64,000 nt of DNA, from assembly GCA_937136425.1 (NCBI GenBank), contig CAKZON010000068.1, positions 62,001 to 126,000 on the forward strand, given 5' to 3'. The notes below the pieces were generated by a model that was not told the DNA's origin, did not search any database, and was given only the letters and a program-made list of their open reading frames with translations. Numbering within the stretch: position 1 is the stretch's first letter; the number at the start of each line of letters is the position of its first letter. The DNA comes from an uncultured Crocinitomix sp. (GTDB lineage Bacteria; Bacteroidota; Bacteroidia; Flavobacteriales_D; Crocinitomicaceae). Shown here in pieces: positions 40,257 to 50,306 of the stretch. Both the position numbers and the translations under genes were made by a program.

Positions 40257-40411
40257 AATTCACTCTCTTCTGCCAACTTCATCATGTAGGGCTCAGAAAA
40301 CCCCTTCACTTCACAAGATAGTTCATACATAATCTCACCCTGAAAAAGACAATCTCTAGCAGAGAAAAAAATAGGTATCAAAAAAATAGCTTGGAATAAT
40401 AAAATTTTCAT
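40253..40411 (-). CDS. Unlisted 52-aa ORF MKILLFQAIFLIPIFFSARDCLFQGEIMYELSCEVKGFSEPYMMKLAEESEL
   Basis: ATG at 40411, signal-peptide-like start; TGA overlaps GTG start of next gene. Confidence 0.4.
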   Translation of the reverse strand: MKILLFQAIFLIPIFFSARDCLFQGEIMYELSCEVKGFSEPYMMKLAEESEL

Positions 40412-40601
40412 AGCAACACTATTTTCACTTTGGCAGAATTTGACTTCAAAAGTTAGTTATACGAATATAAGTTATTTGCTTGAATAGGTAACCAAACTAA
40501 ATGCGGTGAGTTTATGAAGGATTGTAAATCCTACTTAGCAGTTTCCAATGTAGAACTTTAGAAGGTAAATACAAAATGAGCAAAAAAAACTTTAACAAAA
40601 A

Positions 40602-40627
40602 AAAAGCAACACCTAGGTGTTGCTTTT
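40602..40627. terminator. Terminator downstream of tRNA-Asn
   Basis: Perfect palindrome AAAAGCAACACCTAGGTGTTGCTTTT. Confidence 0.8.
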
Positions 40628-40631
40628 AATG

Positions 40632-40705
40632 CTCCTCCTCTTGGGCTCGAACCAAGGACCCTCTGATTAACAGTCAGATGCTCTAACCAACTGAGCTAAG
40701 GAGGA
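40632..40705 (-). tRNA. tRNA-Asn(GTT)
   Basis: Minus strand tcctccttagctcagttggttagagcatctgactgttaatcagagggtccttggttcgagcccaagaggagga; canonical cloverleaf, anticodon GTT. Confidence 0.96.
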
Positions 40706-40787
40706 AGGTTTTAAAATTTCGCTTAAAAAAAGCCATTGCTTTTTCGTTTAGCGAGGGCAAATATACATAAATTAAATTGATCAAAAC

Positions 40788-40819
40788 AAAAAAAGCGAGA
40801 AAAATTTCTCGCTTTTTTT
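40788..40819. terminator. Terminator downstream of ssb
   Basis: AAAAAAAGCGAGAAA..TTTCTCGCTTTTTTT. Confidence 0.8.
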
Positions 40820-40833
40820 GTTTTTTTTGAATC

Positions 40834-41259
40834 TCAATAAATTCCATCTGCCATTGCGATCTCTGCATTCTCAAAACTTTCTTCCTCATTATAGTCTTTA
40901 TAGAGACTTGTACTTTCTGAACTGGCTTTCAAAATGTTTGTTTTTGAGACATTTAGCCTAATTTCAGATTTGATACTTTGGTCGTCTTGCAGGTAACCCT
41001 TTGCGAATGGCGTGCCGATAACTTCAACGAGGCTGCCTTTCTTTAAAAAATCTAATATTCTTAGGTTTGTACCATCTTTTTTCCAAATTGTACAATTTAC
41101 CCAGGTTGTTTTGGTGCGTTGTTCACCAGTTCTTTTATCACGCCAGTTTTTATTATGAGCAACTGGGAAGTTGAGCGCTAATACCCCTTTCTCCATCTTT
41201 CTCACCACTGCGTCTTTTCCTATATTACCAATTAATCTTGTTTCAAATACTGTCGCCAT
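40834..41259 (-). CDS. ssb: Single-stranded DNA-binding protein
   Basis: OB-fold: NRLIGNIGKDAVVR-like start, WVNCTIW, LVEVIGTPFAKGY. Confidence 0.88.
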   Translation of the reverse strand: MATVFETRLIGNIGKDAVVRKMEKGVLALNFPVAHNKNWRDKRTGEQRTKTTWVNCTIWKKDGTNLRILDFLKKGSLVEVIGTPFAKGYLQDDQSIKSEIRLNVSKTNILKASSESTSLYKDYNEEESFENAEIAMADGIY

Positions 41260-41423
41260 AGTCTGTCAATTTCTAGTAACCCCATAAATTATAGATATGC
41301 CTTAACTTCTGTTTTTTGAGTTGGAACAAGAGGTATAAATGTGATATCCGGGATATTCTATTCCCAATTTAAGCTATTTAAATTGAAAATCAAAACTATT
41401 AATCCCTAAAAAATATAGATTAA

Positions 41424-42335
41424 CTATTCAAAATAGACGATAAAGGCATCTTTATACCCGTTTGACTGAACAGATTTTTGTGCTTTTTTGGCTTCCTTTT
41501 TTGTATCAAATGGCCCTACATAGTATTTGTATTTATACATACTTGAGCTTTCTACTAATACACGCTCCACATCATAACCAAGCTTTGTAAATTCACGAAT
41601 ATCTGTCGCTATTTCGTCAATTGAAGCCATTATCTGAACTTTATAATGGGGTTGATCTGGTTGGTCTGCAAGGTCTTTTGGTGGGCTAAAATCAATATTA
41701 GAATGTTTGCTCTTTATAAATTCGCGTGTTGCTCTAAATACGGCCGAAGCAATAATTTCTTGCCCATATGCCGAGTTTAAATATCGACCCTCAGACGTAT
41801 TTGTAATAAAACCACACTCCACTAAAACAGTTGGCATTTTTGTATGCTTAAGTACTTGTAATGAATGTCCTATATCTGCAGCTGTTTTTACACCTCGGCT
41901 TTTACGGCCTGCTCTTGTGGTAAATTGTTTTTCAATTAATTGCGCCCATTTATAAGATGATTTTGCATCATAATTATGGATATGTGTTTCTGTTCCAGAT
42001 ACAGCAGAATTTGGGCTTCCATTAATATGAATACTCAACATATAATCCACATTATTATTATTCGCCATATCAACCCGCTCATCCAAAGTTGGATAAACAT
42101 CTGATTTTCGAGTATACATAACATTTACGTTAGACAAGTTGTAGGTTAGATATCCTCCAATTTTCAAGGCGATTTCTAAGGCAATATCTTTTTCTTGCAT
42201 TAAAGTATCCGTTAATGGCAAATGTCCCGGATCTTTTCCTCCATGACCTGGATCAATCAAAATAGTGACACTGGTTTTAGCGGCAAAACTTATACTTGCA
42301 ATAAAAAGTATTAATATGGAGAAAATATGCTTCAT
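41424..42335 (-). CDS. N-acetylmuramoyl-L-alanine amidase (Amidase_3) with C-terminal SPOR-like domain
   Basis: ILIDPGHGGKDPGH, SIHINGSP, VLVECGFITN; C-term YYVGPFDTKKEAKKA. Confidence 0.93.
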   Translation of the reverse strand: MKHIFSILILFIASISFAAKTSVTILIDPGHGGKDPGHLPLTDTLMQEKDIALEIALKIGGYLTYNLSNVNVMYTRKSDVYPTLDERVDMANNNNVDYMLSIHINGSPNSAVSGTETHIHNYDAKSSYKWAQLIEKQFTTRAGRKSRGVKTAADIGHSLQVLKHTKMPTVLVECGFITNTSEGRYLNSAYGQEIIASAVFRATREFIKSKHSNIDFSPPKDLADQPDQPHYKVQIMASIDEIATDIREFTKLGYDVERVLVESSSMYKYKYYVGPFDTKKEAKKAQKSVQSNGYKDAFIVYFE

Positions 42336-42438
42336 TCTATTCTTAGGTGGTTATCAACGCTCTAAAATTATAATTTGTTTTCAAGCGATTTATCGTCATC
42401 TTTACGTTTAATTCAACTCTTGTTGTTTATAACTAGTT

Positions 42439-42843
42439 ATGATAGGTGAGATCAAGTATCAGGCCATTTGGGCTAAAGGCTACATTTTATTAGGTGTTTT
42501 ATTCGGTTTGCTTTTCATTTTTGGTGGAATCATTTTAGAGGATTACACGGTTATGTTAAACATAATTGCCGCCGCAATAGTAATTTATTATGGCTACACC
42601 ATGTTAAAACAACCTTATGCTAAATACAACGATAAGGAAATTAAGGTTTTTGGCTTTTTAGGATCTGTTCGTAAACACTATCAATTCGAAAATACTGATG
42701 CTGTTGAAATTAAAGAGAATCGACTATACTTGGCAGGAAAAAAACTGCAAATAAACCCTTGGATGGTGGACAAACAAGATTGGCAGCGTTTATTGGTGTT
42801 TTTTAATGAGGATGAAGCCTTTTTAAACGAATTGGAAGGGTAA
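42439..42843 (+). CDS. Hypothetical membrane protein
   Basis: Two TM helices. Confidence 0.6.
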   Translation: MIGEIKYQAIWAKGYILLGVLFGLLFIFGGIILEDYTVMLNIIAAAIVIYYGYTMLKQPYAKYNDKEIKVFGFLGSVRKHYQFENTDAVEIKENRLYLAGKKLQINPWMVDKQDWQRLLVFFNEDEAFLNELEG

Positions 42844-42940
42844 AAGATCAAGATTTGTACAAATGAATCACCTGACAACTTCCATTTCAAAAAGTTTTTA
42901 TAACTTGAAATTGGTTCAGTATTAATTAATTCAGATTAAA

Positions 42941-43963
42941 ATGAAGAAGCTATTATTCCTTGTTGTATTTACCGCTCCCTTTTTATTAAATGCCCAGCAT
43001 ACGTTCTCTATTGTGGCAGTAGATTCCATTACGGGTGAAATAGGAAGCGCTGGCGCTACATGTGGAGATAGTATTATATGGCCGGGTACACCAGGCGCCT
43101 ATATCATTAGTGATGTTTTACCCGGAATAGGTGCCATTCACACGCAATCATATCATCACAATACTAATCAGGCCAATGCGCGGCTAAGAATGGAAGCTGG
43201 TGATTCTCCTGATGAAATTATATCGTGGCTAGAAGCAAATGACGTTGCGGGGGAACCTGAGATTAGACAATATGGTGTGGTGGACTTCAATGGTGGCAGC
43301 CCGCGTTCTGCAGGCTATACAGGAGTAAGTTGTTTTGCTTATAAAAATCATGTTTTAGGTCCAAATTATGCTATTCAAGGAAATATTTTATTAGGCCAAG
43401 AAATTTTAGATTCAATGGAAGCTCGTTTTAATCGAGAAGAAGGTTGTCTGTCGGATAAACTAATGGCATCCATGCAAGGTGCAAATGTTGTTGGTGCCGA
43501 CACCCGTTGTACATCAGAAGGAACAAGTTCATTATCCGCTTTTTTGAGAGTAGCTAAGCCAGATGATACAGATGATGATATATTTATTGACATAAATGTA
43601 GCTGGAACGGCAGATGGCGTTGAGCCTATAGATGAATTACAAGGAAAATATGATGCATGGAAGGCTGCAAATGATCATGATTGTGGATTTTCTGAAATTG
43701 AAACAATTGAAAATGACGAAACAGAATATAAGGTATTTCCAAATCCTGTAAACGGTGAGTTAACCATTGCTTTATACTCAGATCAGATATCTGAGGTGAT
43801 GATTACAGATCTTATTGGGAATGTTATTTTCAGAACTCAGTTAGTATCAAATGAAACCATACAAATAGCAACAGAGAATTGGAGTAATGGCCTTTATTCT
43901 GTTGTGTTTTTCCAAGCAGATGGAGCAACATTATCAGAGAAGGTTCTTGTGGCAAATGACTAG
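42941..43963 (+). CDS. DUF1028 family (Ntn-hydrolase-like) protein with T9SS sorting domain
   Basis: HTFSIVAVDSITGEIGSAGATCG, AIQGNILLG, C-term VFPNPVNGELTI. Confidence 0.88.
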   Translation: MKKLLFLVVFTAPFLLNAQHTFSIVAVDSITGEIGSAGATCGDSIIWPGTPGAYIISDVLPGIGAIHTQSYHHNTNQANARLRMEAGDSPDEIISWLEANDVAGEPEIRQYGVVDFNGGSPRSAGYTGVSCFAYKNHVLGPNYAIQGNILLGQEILDSMEARFNREEGCLSDKLMASMQGANVVGADTRCTSEGTSSLSAFLRVAKPDDTDDDIFIDINVAGTADGVEPIDELQGKYDAWKAANDHDCGFSEIETIENDETEYKVFPNPVNGELTIALYSDQISEVMITDLIGNVIFRTQLVSNETIQIATENWSNGLYSVVFFQADGATLSEKVLVAND

Positions 43964-44015
43964 AGAATAGCTTTTTAATCTGATAACGTCTTTTTTTATC
44001 AAAGTTTAGAATAAA

Positions 44016-44573
44016 ATGTCGAAAGTAAAGAATTGGATAAAACTTGAAGATTGGCAAAAAGTCAACTTTCCTCAAGTTTGTCCTTTTACTGGATTAAAAC
44101 CTGATACAAATAAGGAGTATTATATCGAGAATACTTCTGTGCTATGGATATTACTCAGGCTTTTAAGATTAACTCAATACATTACAATTGAGGTACCATT
44201 TAATCTTGCAGGTACAAATGAAATAAAAAAGCGAAGAAATAAAGCCATTTTAAAAGGACTAACTATTGGATTTGCTATTGCCATTTTAGCACTAATTATT
44301 GGAGTTTATTTAGCTGTCGAAGCAAAATCTAAACAAGGTTATAATTTAGCGATAATGATTAGTGGATGTACTTTTGTTGCAAGTTTAGTATTGGGGCCTG
44401 TCATATTAGCAACTAAAGAGCACAATCAATCTTCTCCTTTATATTTCAAAAAGAAAGGAAAAAGCTTATGGATTAGCGCTAGAAATAGTGATTACCGAAA
44501 AAAATTCATTCTACTTAACGAACTAAATATAATGGAGGCCACCAGTACGAGTGATGAGATTCTAGACGACTAA
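44016..44573 (+). CDS. Hypothetical membrane protein
   Basis: 185-aa ORF with two TM segments. Confidence 0.6.
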   Translation: MSKVKNWIKLEDWQKVNFPQVCPFTGLKPDTNKEYYIENTSVLWILLRLLRLTQYITIEVPFNLAGTNEIKKRRNKAILKGLTIGFAIAILALIIGVYLAVEAKSKQGYNLAIMISGCTFVASLVLGPVILATKEHNQSSPLYFKKKGKSLWISARNSDYRKKFILLNELNIMEATSTSDEILDD

Positions 44574-46120
44574 TTTGTTGCTCGATCTCGGTAAAGTGCC
44601 AAACCATAAAACAACCCAAATATTGTTACTCCTGCTTGGGTTTCAATAAAATCTTGAAAAAGGCATGAAATTATCAAGCTTAACAACACCATTATCATAA
44701 AATAATCTTTGGTCTTTATTTCGAAAAATGGCCAAACTAATAGAAGTACAAACAAGATAAGCCCCACAATTCCCAAACCTACCCAAATGGTTAAAAATTG
44801 ATTGTGCGAACGGTGCTGATGCTCTTCCGTTAATCTTGAATTCATTTGTGCATATTGATTAGTGAATGCTTGCGGCACATCACCTGCTCCAACTCCAGCA
44901 ATCCAATGATTTTCAATTATTCCAACTGCAGCTTTTAAATGCTCAATTCTCTGAATCAATGAGTGTCCGTTAGGATCTCCGCCTTCTGTATAAATACGAT
45001 ACTCCATTAAAAAAGCATTCAACCTAGTAATAACGCCTTTATTCATTTGAACACTTGTTTGTCCATTTTCAATGCTTTGAATTTCATCATCAGACAATGC
45101 TGCTAACCCCATAGAATCTTTTCGCAAATGTTTTGAAGTTAAAAAGCGAATTAATGTGCCATACATAGGTTGGCCTTTATTGTCTAGAGAATCGTATGGA
45201 ATAGCAGAACGTTTTCCCCACTCTTGCATTAACTCTTCTTGGCTAACATAAAGCCAAACAAATTCTCCATTTTCAATTTGTGTATTAAGTGTGTCGTGAT
45301 AATAAGGGTTGTTATTTACGGTGTATAAATCAAGCTCACTAAAAGGAATATGTTTGCAAGTGTTGAGTTGCTGTATGGTATTATAACCCAAAACACCAAC
45401 GGATACACCTCCCAAAATAACAACAGTTAAAACCGTAACTTTTAATTTTTTCGACTTCATTTTAAAAACAAAGAAGAAAACAATAAAAATACTTAGTGCA
45501 AGGAATAAGATGTATCCATTAATTATTTGCGACTTGTATAAATAGAACACATACCATCCTAATAAAACAAGCCATAACACTGCTTTAAACTTCTTTTTAT
45601 AAATTAAAAAAATGCATACAAAAACAGCAAAATTAATGAGTACAGAAAACCGCACATGTGATATGAACACTGACATCTCTCGTATGTCATGGACATTTTC
45701 CAGCACATAATTATAGCGGATAAAATTGTAAACACTGGTGTACAGAACAATTCCTAAAAACACATATAGTAAAAAATAGAAATGCTTTTTTTGCAGAGGC
45801 TCAGAAGTTGCCATCACTAAAGGAATAACGATAAATGGAAGCTTTACTCTAAGGTCTTTAAATCCATAACCCACATCATCACTCCACAAAAGTGAAATAG
45901 CAAGAAAAAAATAAATAGCAACAACTAGCCAAACGGTTTTCTTTTCTTTAAATTTTTGCCAATAGGAGTTAAAGTCGGCTTGAATAAGCCAATTCGAAAT
46001 GATCCAAATTGCTCCGATACTCATTAAAACGTTGGAAAGGGCGATTCCGACGGTAAGAATAGTTAAAGCAGTGATTCTAAGGTATAAATGGGCTGGTAAG
46101 CGAAGCCATTTATCGAACAT
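44570..46120 (-). CDS. O-antigen ligase/polymerase family (Wzy_C) membrane protein
   Basis: Multi-TM; WIAGVGAGDVPQAF...EEHQHRSHNQFLTIWVGLGIVGL. Confidence 0.82.
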   Translation of the reverse strand: MFDKWLRLPAHLYLRITALTILTVGIALSNVLMSIGAIWIISNWLIQADFNSYWQKFKEKKTVWLVVAIYFFLAISLLWSDDVGYGFKDLRVKLPFIVIPLVMATSEPLQKKHFYFLLYVFLGIVLYTSVYNFIRYNYVLENVHDIREMSVFISHVRFSVLINFAVFVCIFLIYKKKFKAVLWLVLLGWYVFYLYKSQIINGYILFLALSIFIVFFFVFKMKSKKLKVTVLTVVILGGVSVGVLGYNTIQQLNTCKHIPFSELDLYTVNNNPYYHDTLNTQIENGEFVWLYVSQEELMQEWGKRSAIPYDSLDNKGQPMYGTLIRFLTSKHLRKDSMGLAALSDDEIQSIENGQTSVQMNKGVITRLNAFLMEYRIYTEGGDPNGHSLIQRIEHLKAAVGIIENHWIAGVGAGDVPQAFTNQYAQMNSRLTEEHQHRSHNQFLTIWVGLGIVGLILFVLLLVWPFFEIKTKDYFMIMVLLSLIISCLFQDFIETQAGVTIFGLFYGLALYRDRATN

Positions 46121-46123
46121 TGG

Positions 46124-47785
46124 TTAGTTTTCTAGATTCAACACTTTTTTATAACGCGGTAAATCGTTTAATATTTCAATTCCTTCAAGAATAAATTCAT
46201 CTTCGACTAATCCATGTTTTAATCTCCCTTTTTGGTAAAAATAACGACCAATTAATTCATCCTCTAAAAGTGGAATTAATTCGCTTTTATATTTAATCAA
46301 ATCATTCTTTTTTGAAGGCTTTAATTTATCCATTAATGCTTGAAATTCTGCTTGCGCTTCACTGTATGAATCTTCATCTTGCGCAGCTTCTTCTAATTTT
46401 TCCATCAACTGTAATGATACTGTTGTATATTCAAAATCTTGCGCTAGCACGAAGTTTGAAAAGTCCTGATAAATTTCATCCGTTACTTTAAAAGCCTGAG
46501 GTTCGGCAATTTTATCATGCGTACGCTGGAATTTTGTAGCGTAATTAAAAAGAATATTTCTTAATACAATTGTTCCTGTCAATACTGAATACTCTTTATC
46601 CGGAATGCGCACATCTGGTTCAACCCCTCTTCCATCAATCACCTCACGCCCATTTAATGTTTTAAACTTGTTCAATAAAGAATCAGAAATTTCGTCAACA
46701 TTATCTCCAGCTTCACGATTTGAATAATCTAATTTTTGGATACAACGACCGCTTGGAGTATAGTACTTGGCAATTGTCACTTTTAGTTTTGCGTTATATT
46801 TTAAATCAAGTGGACGTTGAACTAACCCTTTACCAAATGAAGTTTGTCCAATAATTACTGCACGGTCCAAATCTTGCAAGGCGCCCGACACAATTTCACT
46901 CGCAGATGCTGAGTTTTCATCCACCAAAACTACCAATGGAATTTTTAAGGCCATTGGGCGCTCACGCGCTGTATAAGTTTTATTCACTTCAGTATCTCTC
47001 CCTCTTATCGAAACAATTTCTGTTCCTTGCTCAACAAACATATTCACGATTTTAACCGCCTCAACAACCAATCCACCTCCGTTGCCACGCAAATCAAAAA
47101 TAAGTTTTTTCATTCCTTGTTTATTCTCCAAGTCTTGATAAGCGCCCTTTACATCCTGCCCAGCAGTTTTTGTAAATGAGCTTAATTTAATATAACCAAC
47201 ATCCTCACTTACCATTCCGTAATAAGGAACTGGGCTAAATTTAATTTCTTCGCGAACTAGCTTGGCTGTAATTGTATTTCCATCTCTATCAACCTTTACC
47301 GTTAACTCAGTCCCTGGTTTTCCTTTCAGTTTATCAGACACCTCGCTTGAGGTTAAATTTTCAACACTCTTCCCATTAATTTCAAGAAATACATCTCCAG
47401 CTAATAAACCTGCCTTTTGCGCTGGAAACCCTTCATGTGGATCAACAACCATCACAACCTCATCTTGCTGACGAATGATTGCCCCAATACCACCATATTG
47501 TCCAGTAGACATCAATTTGTAATCCTCAATGCGAGATTCTGGAATGTAGGTTGTATACGGGTCTAATTCATACAACATAGCATCAATTGCCGCTTTCATT
47601 AAAGCTCCTGGGTTTGGCTCATCAACGTAGTTTAAATCTACTTGTTTATAAACCAACTCAAACAATTCTAAATTTTTTAGAATTTCAAAATCAGCGTTTT
47701 GTTGCTCCTCCAGCTCAGGTTGCGCTTGTAAATTGAAAGCGAAAAAGCACCCTAATATTATTAATGTATACCTCAATTTTTTCAT
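46124..47785 (-). CDS. S41 family C-terminal processing peptidase with PDZ domain
   Basis: LDPYTTYIP, GGIGAIIR, RGNGGGLVVEAV, VDENSASASEIVSGALQD. Confidence 0.95.
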   Translation of the reverse strand: MKKLRYTLIILGCFFAFNLQAQPELEEQQNADFEILKNLELFELVYKQVDLNYVDEPNPGALMKAAIDAMLYELDPYTTYIPESRIEDYKLMSTGQYGGIGAIIRQQDEVVMVVDPHEGFPAQKAGLLAGDVFLEINGKSVENLTSSEVSDKLKGKPGTELTVKVDRDGNTITAKLVREEIKFSPVPYYGMVSEDVGYIKLSSFTKTAGQDVKGAYQDLENKQGMKKLIFDLRGNGGGLVVEAVKIVNMFVEQGTEIVSIRGRDTEVNKTYTARERPMALKIPLVVLVDENSASASEIVSGALQDLDRAVIIGQTSFGKGLVQRPLDLKYNAKLKVTIAKYYTPSGRCIQKLDYSNREAGDNVDEISDSLLNKFKTLNGREVIDGRGVEPDVRIPDKEYSVLTGTIVLRNILFNYATKFQRTHDKIAEPQAFKVTDEIYQDFSNFVLAQDFEYTTVSLQLMEKLEEAAQDEDSYSEAQAEFQALMDKLKPSKKNDLIKYKSELIPLLEDELIGRYFYQKGRLKHGLVEDEFILEGIEILNDLPRYKKVLNLEN

Positions 47786-48183
47786 AATTCTTCTTTCGTC
47801 TCGGTGCTCATCACACGGCTCAATTCCTTTAAAATTAGTTTTATTTTCTCTTCGATTGTTGCGAAATCGGGGTTTTCTTTTCCATTATAGATAAAAAATA
47901 ATGCCAAACTTTTTCCCTCGGCTTTCATCTTTTCCTTAAATGGCATTCTGTTTTGTCGATATGCCTCACGCATTAACCTTTTAATGCGATTGCGATCACT
48001 TGCTTTTTTAATGCGTCGCTTTGGAACGGACATCACTATTTTAAGTGGCTCTTCATCTCTAAATTCTACCGCAATATATTTTAATAGAATAGGGTACTTT
48101 TTGAGCATATTTCCTTCAGCAAAAATCTTATCAATGATTTTTCGGCTAGTTAATCTTTCCGCTTTTTTGAAGGTTAATTTCAC
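47782..48183 (-). CDS. rnpA: Ribonuclease P protein component
   Basis: SVPKRRIKKASDRNRIKRLMREAYR signature. Confidence 0.95.
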   Translation of the reverse strand: MKLTFKKAERLTSRKIIDKIFAEGNMLKKYPILLKYIAVEFRDEEPLKIVMSVPKRRIKKASDRNRIKRLMREAYRQNRMPFKEKMKAEGKSLALFFIYNGKENPDFATIEEKIKLILKELSRVMSTETKEEL

Positions 48184-48244
48184 TTTTAATATTTAGTTAC
48201 GAGACGCCAATTTGCTAATGAAGTTGGGTAAGTTGTAAAACCAA

Positions 48245-48832
48245 TTATTGATCTTTCTTTTTTAATTCAGCCGCCGCTTTTTCCAATTCGGTATAAAAAT
48301 CTGCACCATAAACGCGCGTTAAAGGTTCTTTTAAAAATTGATATACCGGAACACCTAATTCCTCTCCTAAAGTACACGCATCTTTGCAAATAGTCCAACG
48401 GTCATAATTAAGTGCCGTGAATGATTTAAATTTTCTGGCTCTTATTGGATACAAATGACAAGAAATAGGTTTGTTAAAGCTTATTTTCTCATCACGATAA
48501 GCCTGCTCAACAGAACATTTCGTAATTCCTTCGTCATCATAAAACACAAAAGCACACTCGGCGCCTTTTACCAAAGTTGTAACAGGTTCGTTCTCTTGAT
48601 CCATATAAAAAACGCCTAGTCTTTCTACACTGTCCAACCCTTCTGGAGTCATGTATGGTTTAATAGCGTCAATATTATCTTCAAGTAAACTTACCTCTTC
48701 AGCTTTTAATGGCGCGCCATCATCTCCTTCAATGCAGCAAGCACCTTTACAAGCGCCCAAATTACAAACGAATTCTTTTTCAAAAATTTCCTCTGAAACC
48801 AATTTATCTCCAATTTCTATAATCATGCCCAT
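48245..48832 (-). CDS. DUF3109 family Cys-rich protein
   Basis: CNLGACKGACCIEGDDGAPL, CSVEQAY, CHLYPIR. Confidence 0.9.
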   Translation of the reverse strand: MGMIIEIGDKLVSEEIFEKEFVCNLGACKGACCIEGDDGAPLKAEEVSLLEDNIDAIKPYMTPEGLDSVERLGVFYMDQENEPVTTLVKGAECAFVFYDDEGITKCSVEQAYRDEKISFNKPISCHLYPIRARKFKSFTALNYDRWTICKDACTLGEELGVPVYQFLKEPLTRVYGADFYTELEKAAAELKKKDQ

Positions 48833-48957
48833 CTGTAATTTAGGATTGTATTTGACTAAACTATATTCAACCGATACAAAGATGGTAAGAAAGTTGGTTT
48901 AACCCGAATTATGCATTAGAAAATAAATTCACATCAAACGATTTCTAATGTCCTCTC

Positions 48958-50247
48958 TCACATTTTTTTTCTATACAATTTATGAAATCCATTATTCGAT
49001 ATTAAATAATAAATCCATCCGTTAAAAATCTGAATGTTTTCAGCAAATGGTATATCATTTAGCTGGAAAGAATCTTCCAAACGTCCATTTGTAAGGTTTA
49101 TGTGACTCACAGAATAAATTCCTTTATAAAAATGTAATTGATAAAAGTTGTTCTGCATCTTATCCATAATGACTGTTCTTTCTCCCTTCTTTACTTTATT
49201 TTCCAAATTGGTTTGAAATAATTGATTTCCATCTTTATTGAAGATATGGAGTGAATCAAAACATAAATCAAACGCAAGAACATGATCATTAACTTGGAAT
49301 GATTGAACGGCTATTTCTTTCCCAATAATACTCTCATAAAAACCAATTCTTAACAAAAGTTCATAATTCAAAGCCAATTCTCGCATATTTTTCCCATCCC
49401 ACATTTTATTTGTAATGATGTTGGATATAGTGTCAGATGAAGCCATGTATAATGCAACAATTTCCCAATAAAGCGCATTAGCTGCCACCTCTTCTTCGTG
49501 ATCCCAAGAATTAAAAAACGGTGTAAATTGTTTTTCCTGATTTTTCTTAATTGCAAGGCTATATTTTTTTTGATGATTAGAATAGCTAGCAATGACAAAA
49601 TTAGAATCAATTGAGGCAATACACGGAGCTAGTATTTCATTAAACATTTCAAGATCAACATTTGAAATAAAACTCAATTCATCATCAATCCAGATTTGGT
49701 AAGCCCGGTCTTTTGTTAAAATATGGACATTGCCATAACAATCTTCAAAAAGTGATTTTGCTTTTAATTTACCTAAAGAAAAATTTCTGGGTTGCCCACC
49801 ATTATTTTCAAGCGACAAAAATTTTCCTGATTTATATGCGTATAACGTCAGCACAAATTCTTCATAAACGATATAATCCAAAACATTAACTTCAGATTTA
49901 TCAAGAACTGGTAATGTTGCCCTAGAGTTTATCTCAACACTATTTAGAACGCGTGATTCTGAATAAATTTGAATCGTGTCAAGATTAACCAATGAATTGT
50001 AATAACGTTTCTCGTATCCGCTTTTAGAAATTTCAAATACACCGTTTATTTCACGCCTAATAGTGAAATAACCATCTATACTTGAAAAAGCAGAAATATT
50101 GTTTACTGTATCTCTAATTTGAACATTTGCAAGCACTTGGTTTTGATCATCTACAATAACTCCAGAAAAGGATTGTGCAAAAGAAGATGAACTATACACC
50201 AACAAAAGAAACAGCAACCCAAAAAGATTTGTTGAAATTAAAGTCAT
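48958..50247 (-). CDS. Hypothetical protein with N-terminal carboxypeptidase-regulatory-like domain
   Basis: FSGVIVDDQNQVLANVQIRDT...ISKSGYEKRYYN. Confidence 0.65.
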   Translation of the reverse strand: MTLISTNLFGLLFLLLVYSSSSFAQSFSGVIVDDQNQVLANVQIRDTVNNISAFSSIDGYFTIRREINGVFEISKSGYEKRYYNSLVNLDTIQIYSESRVLNSVEINSRATLPVLDKSEVNVLDYIVYEEFVLTLYAYKSGKFLSLENNGGQPRNFSLGKLKAKSLFEDCYGNVHILTKDRAYQIWIDDELSFISNVDLEMFNEILAPCIASIDSNFVIASYSNHQKKYSLAIKKNQEKQFTPFFNSWDHEEEVAANALYWEIVALYMASSDTISNIITNKMWDGKNMRELALNYELLLRIGFYESIIGKEIAVQSFQVNDHVLAFDLCFDSLHIFNKDGNQLFQTNLENKVKKGERTVIMDKMQNNFYQLHFYKGIYSVSHINLTNGRLEDSFQLNDIPFAENIQIFNGWIYYLISNNGFHKLYRKKM

Positions 50248-50306
50248 TATTTTAAAGATAACTTCAGCAATAAGTAATCTTGAATTTTTCTTCTCTGCTG
50301 TAGGTT

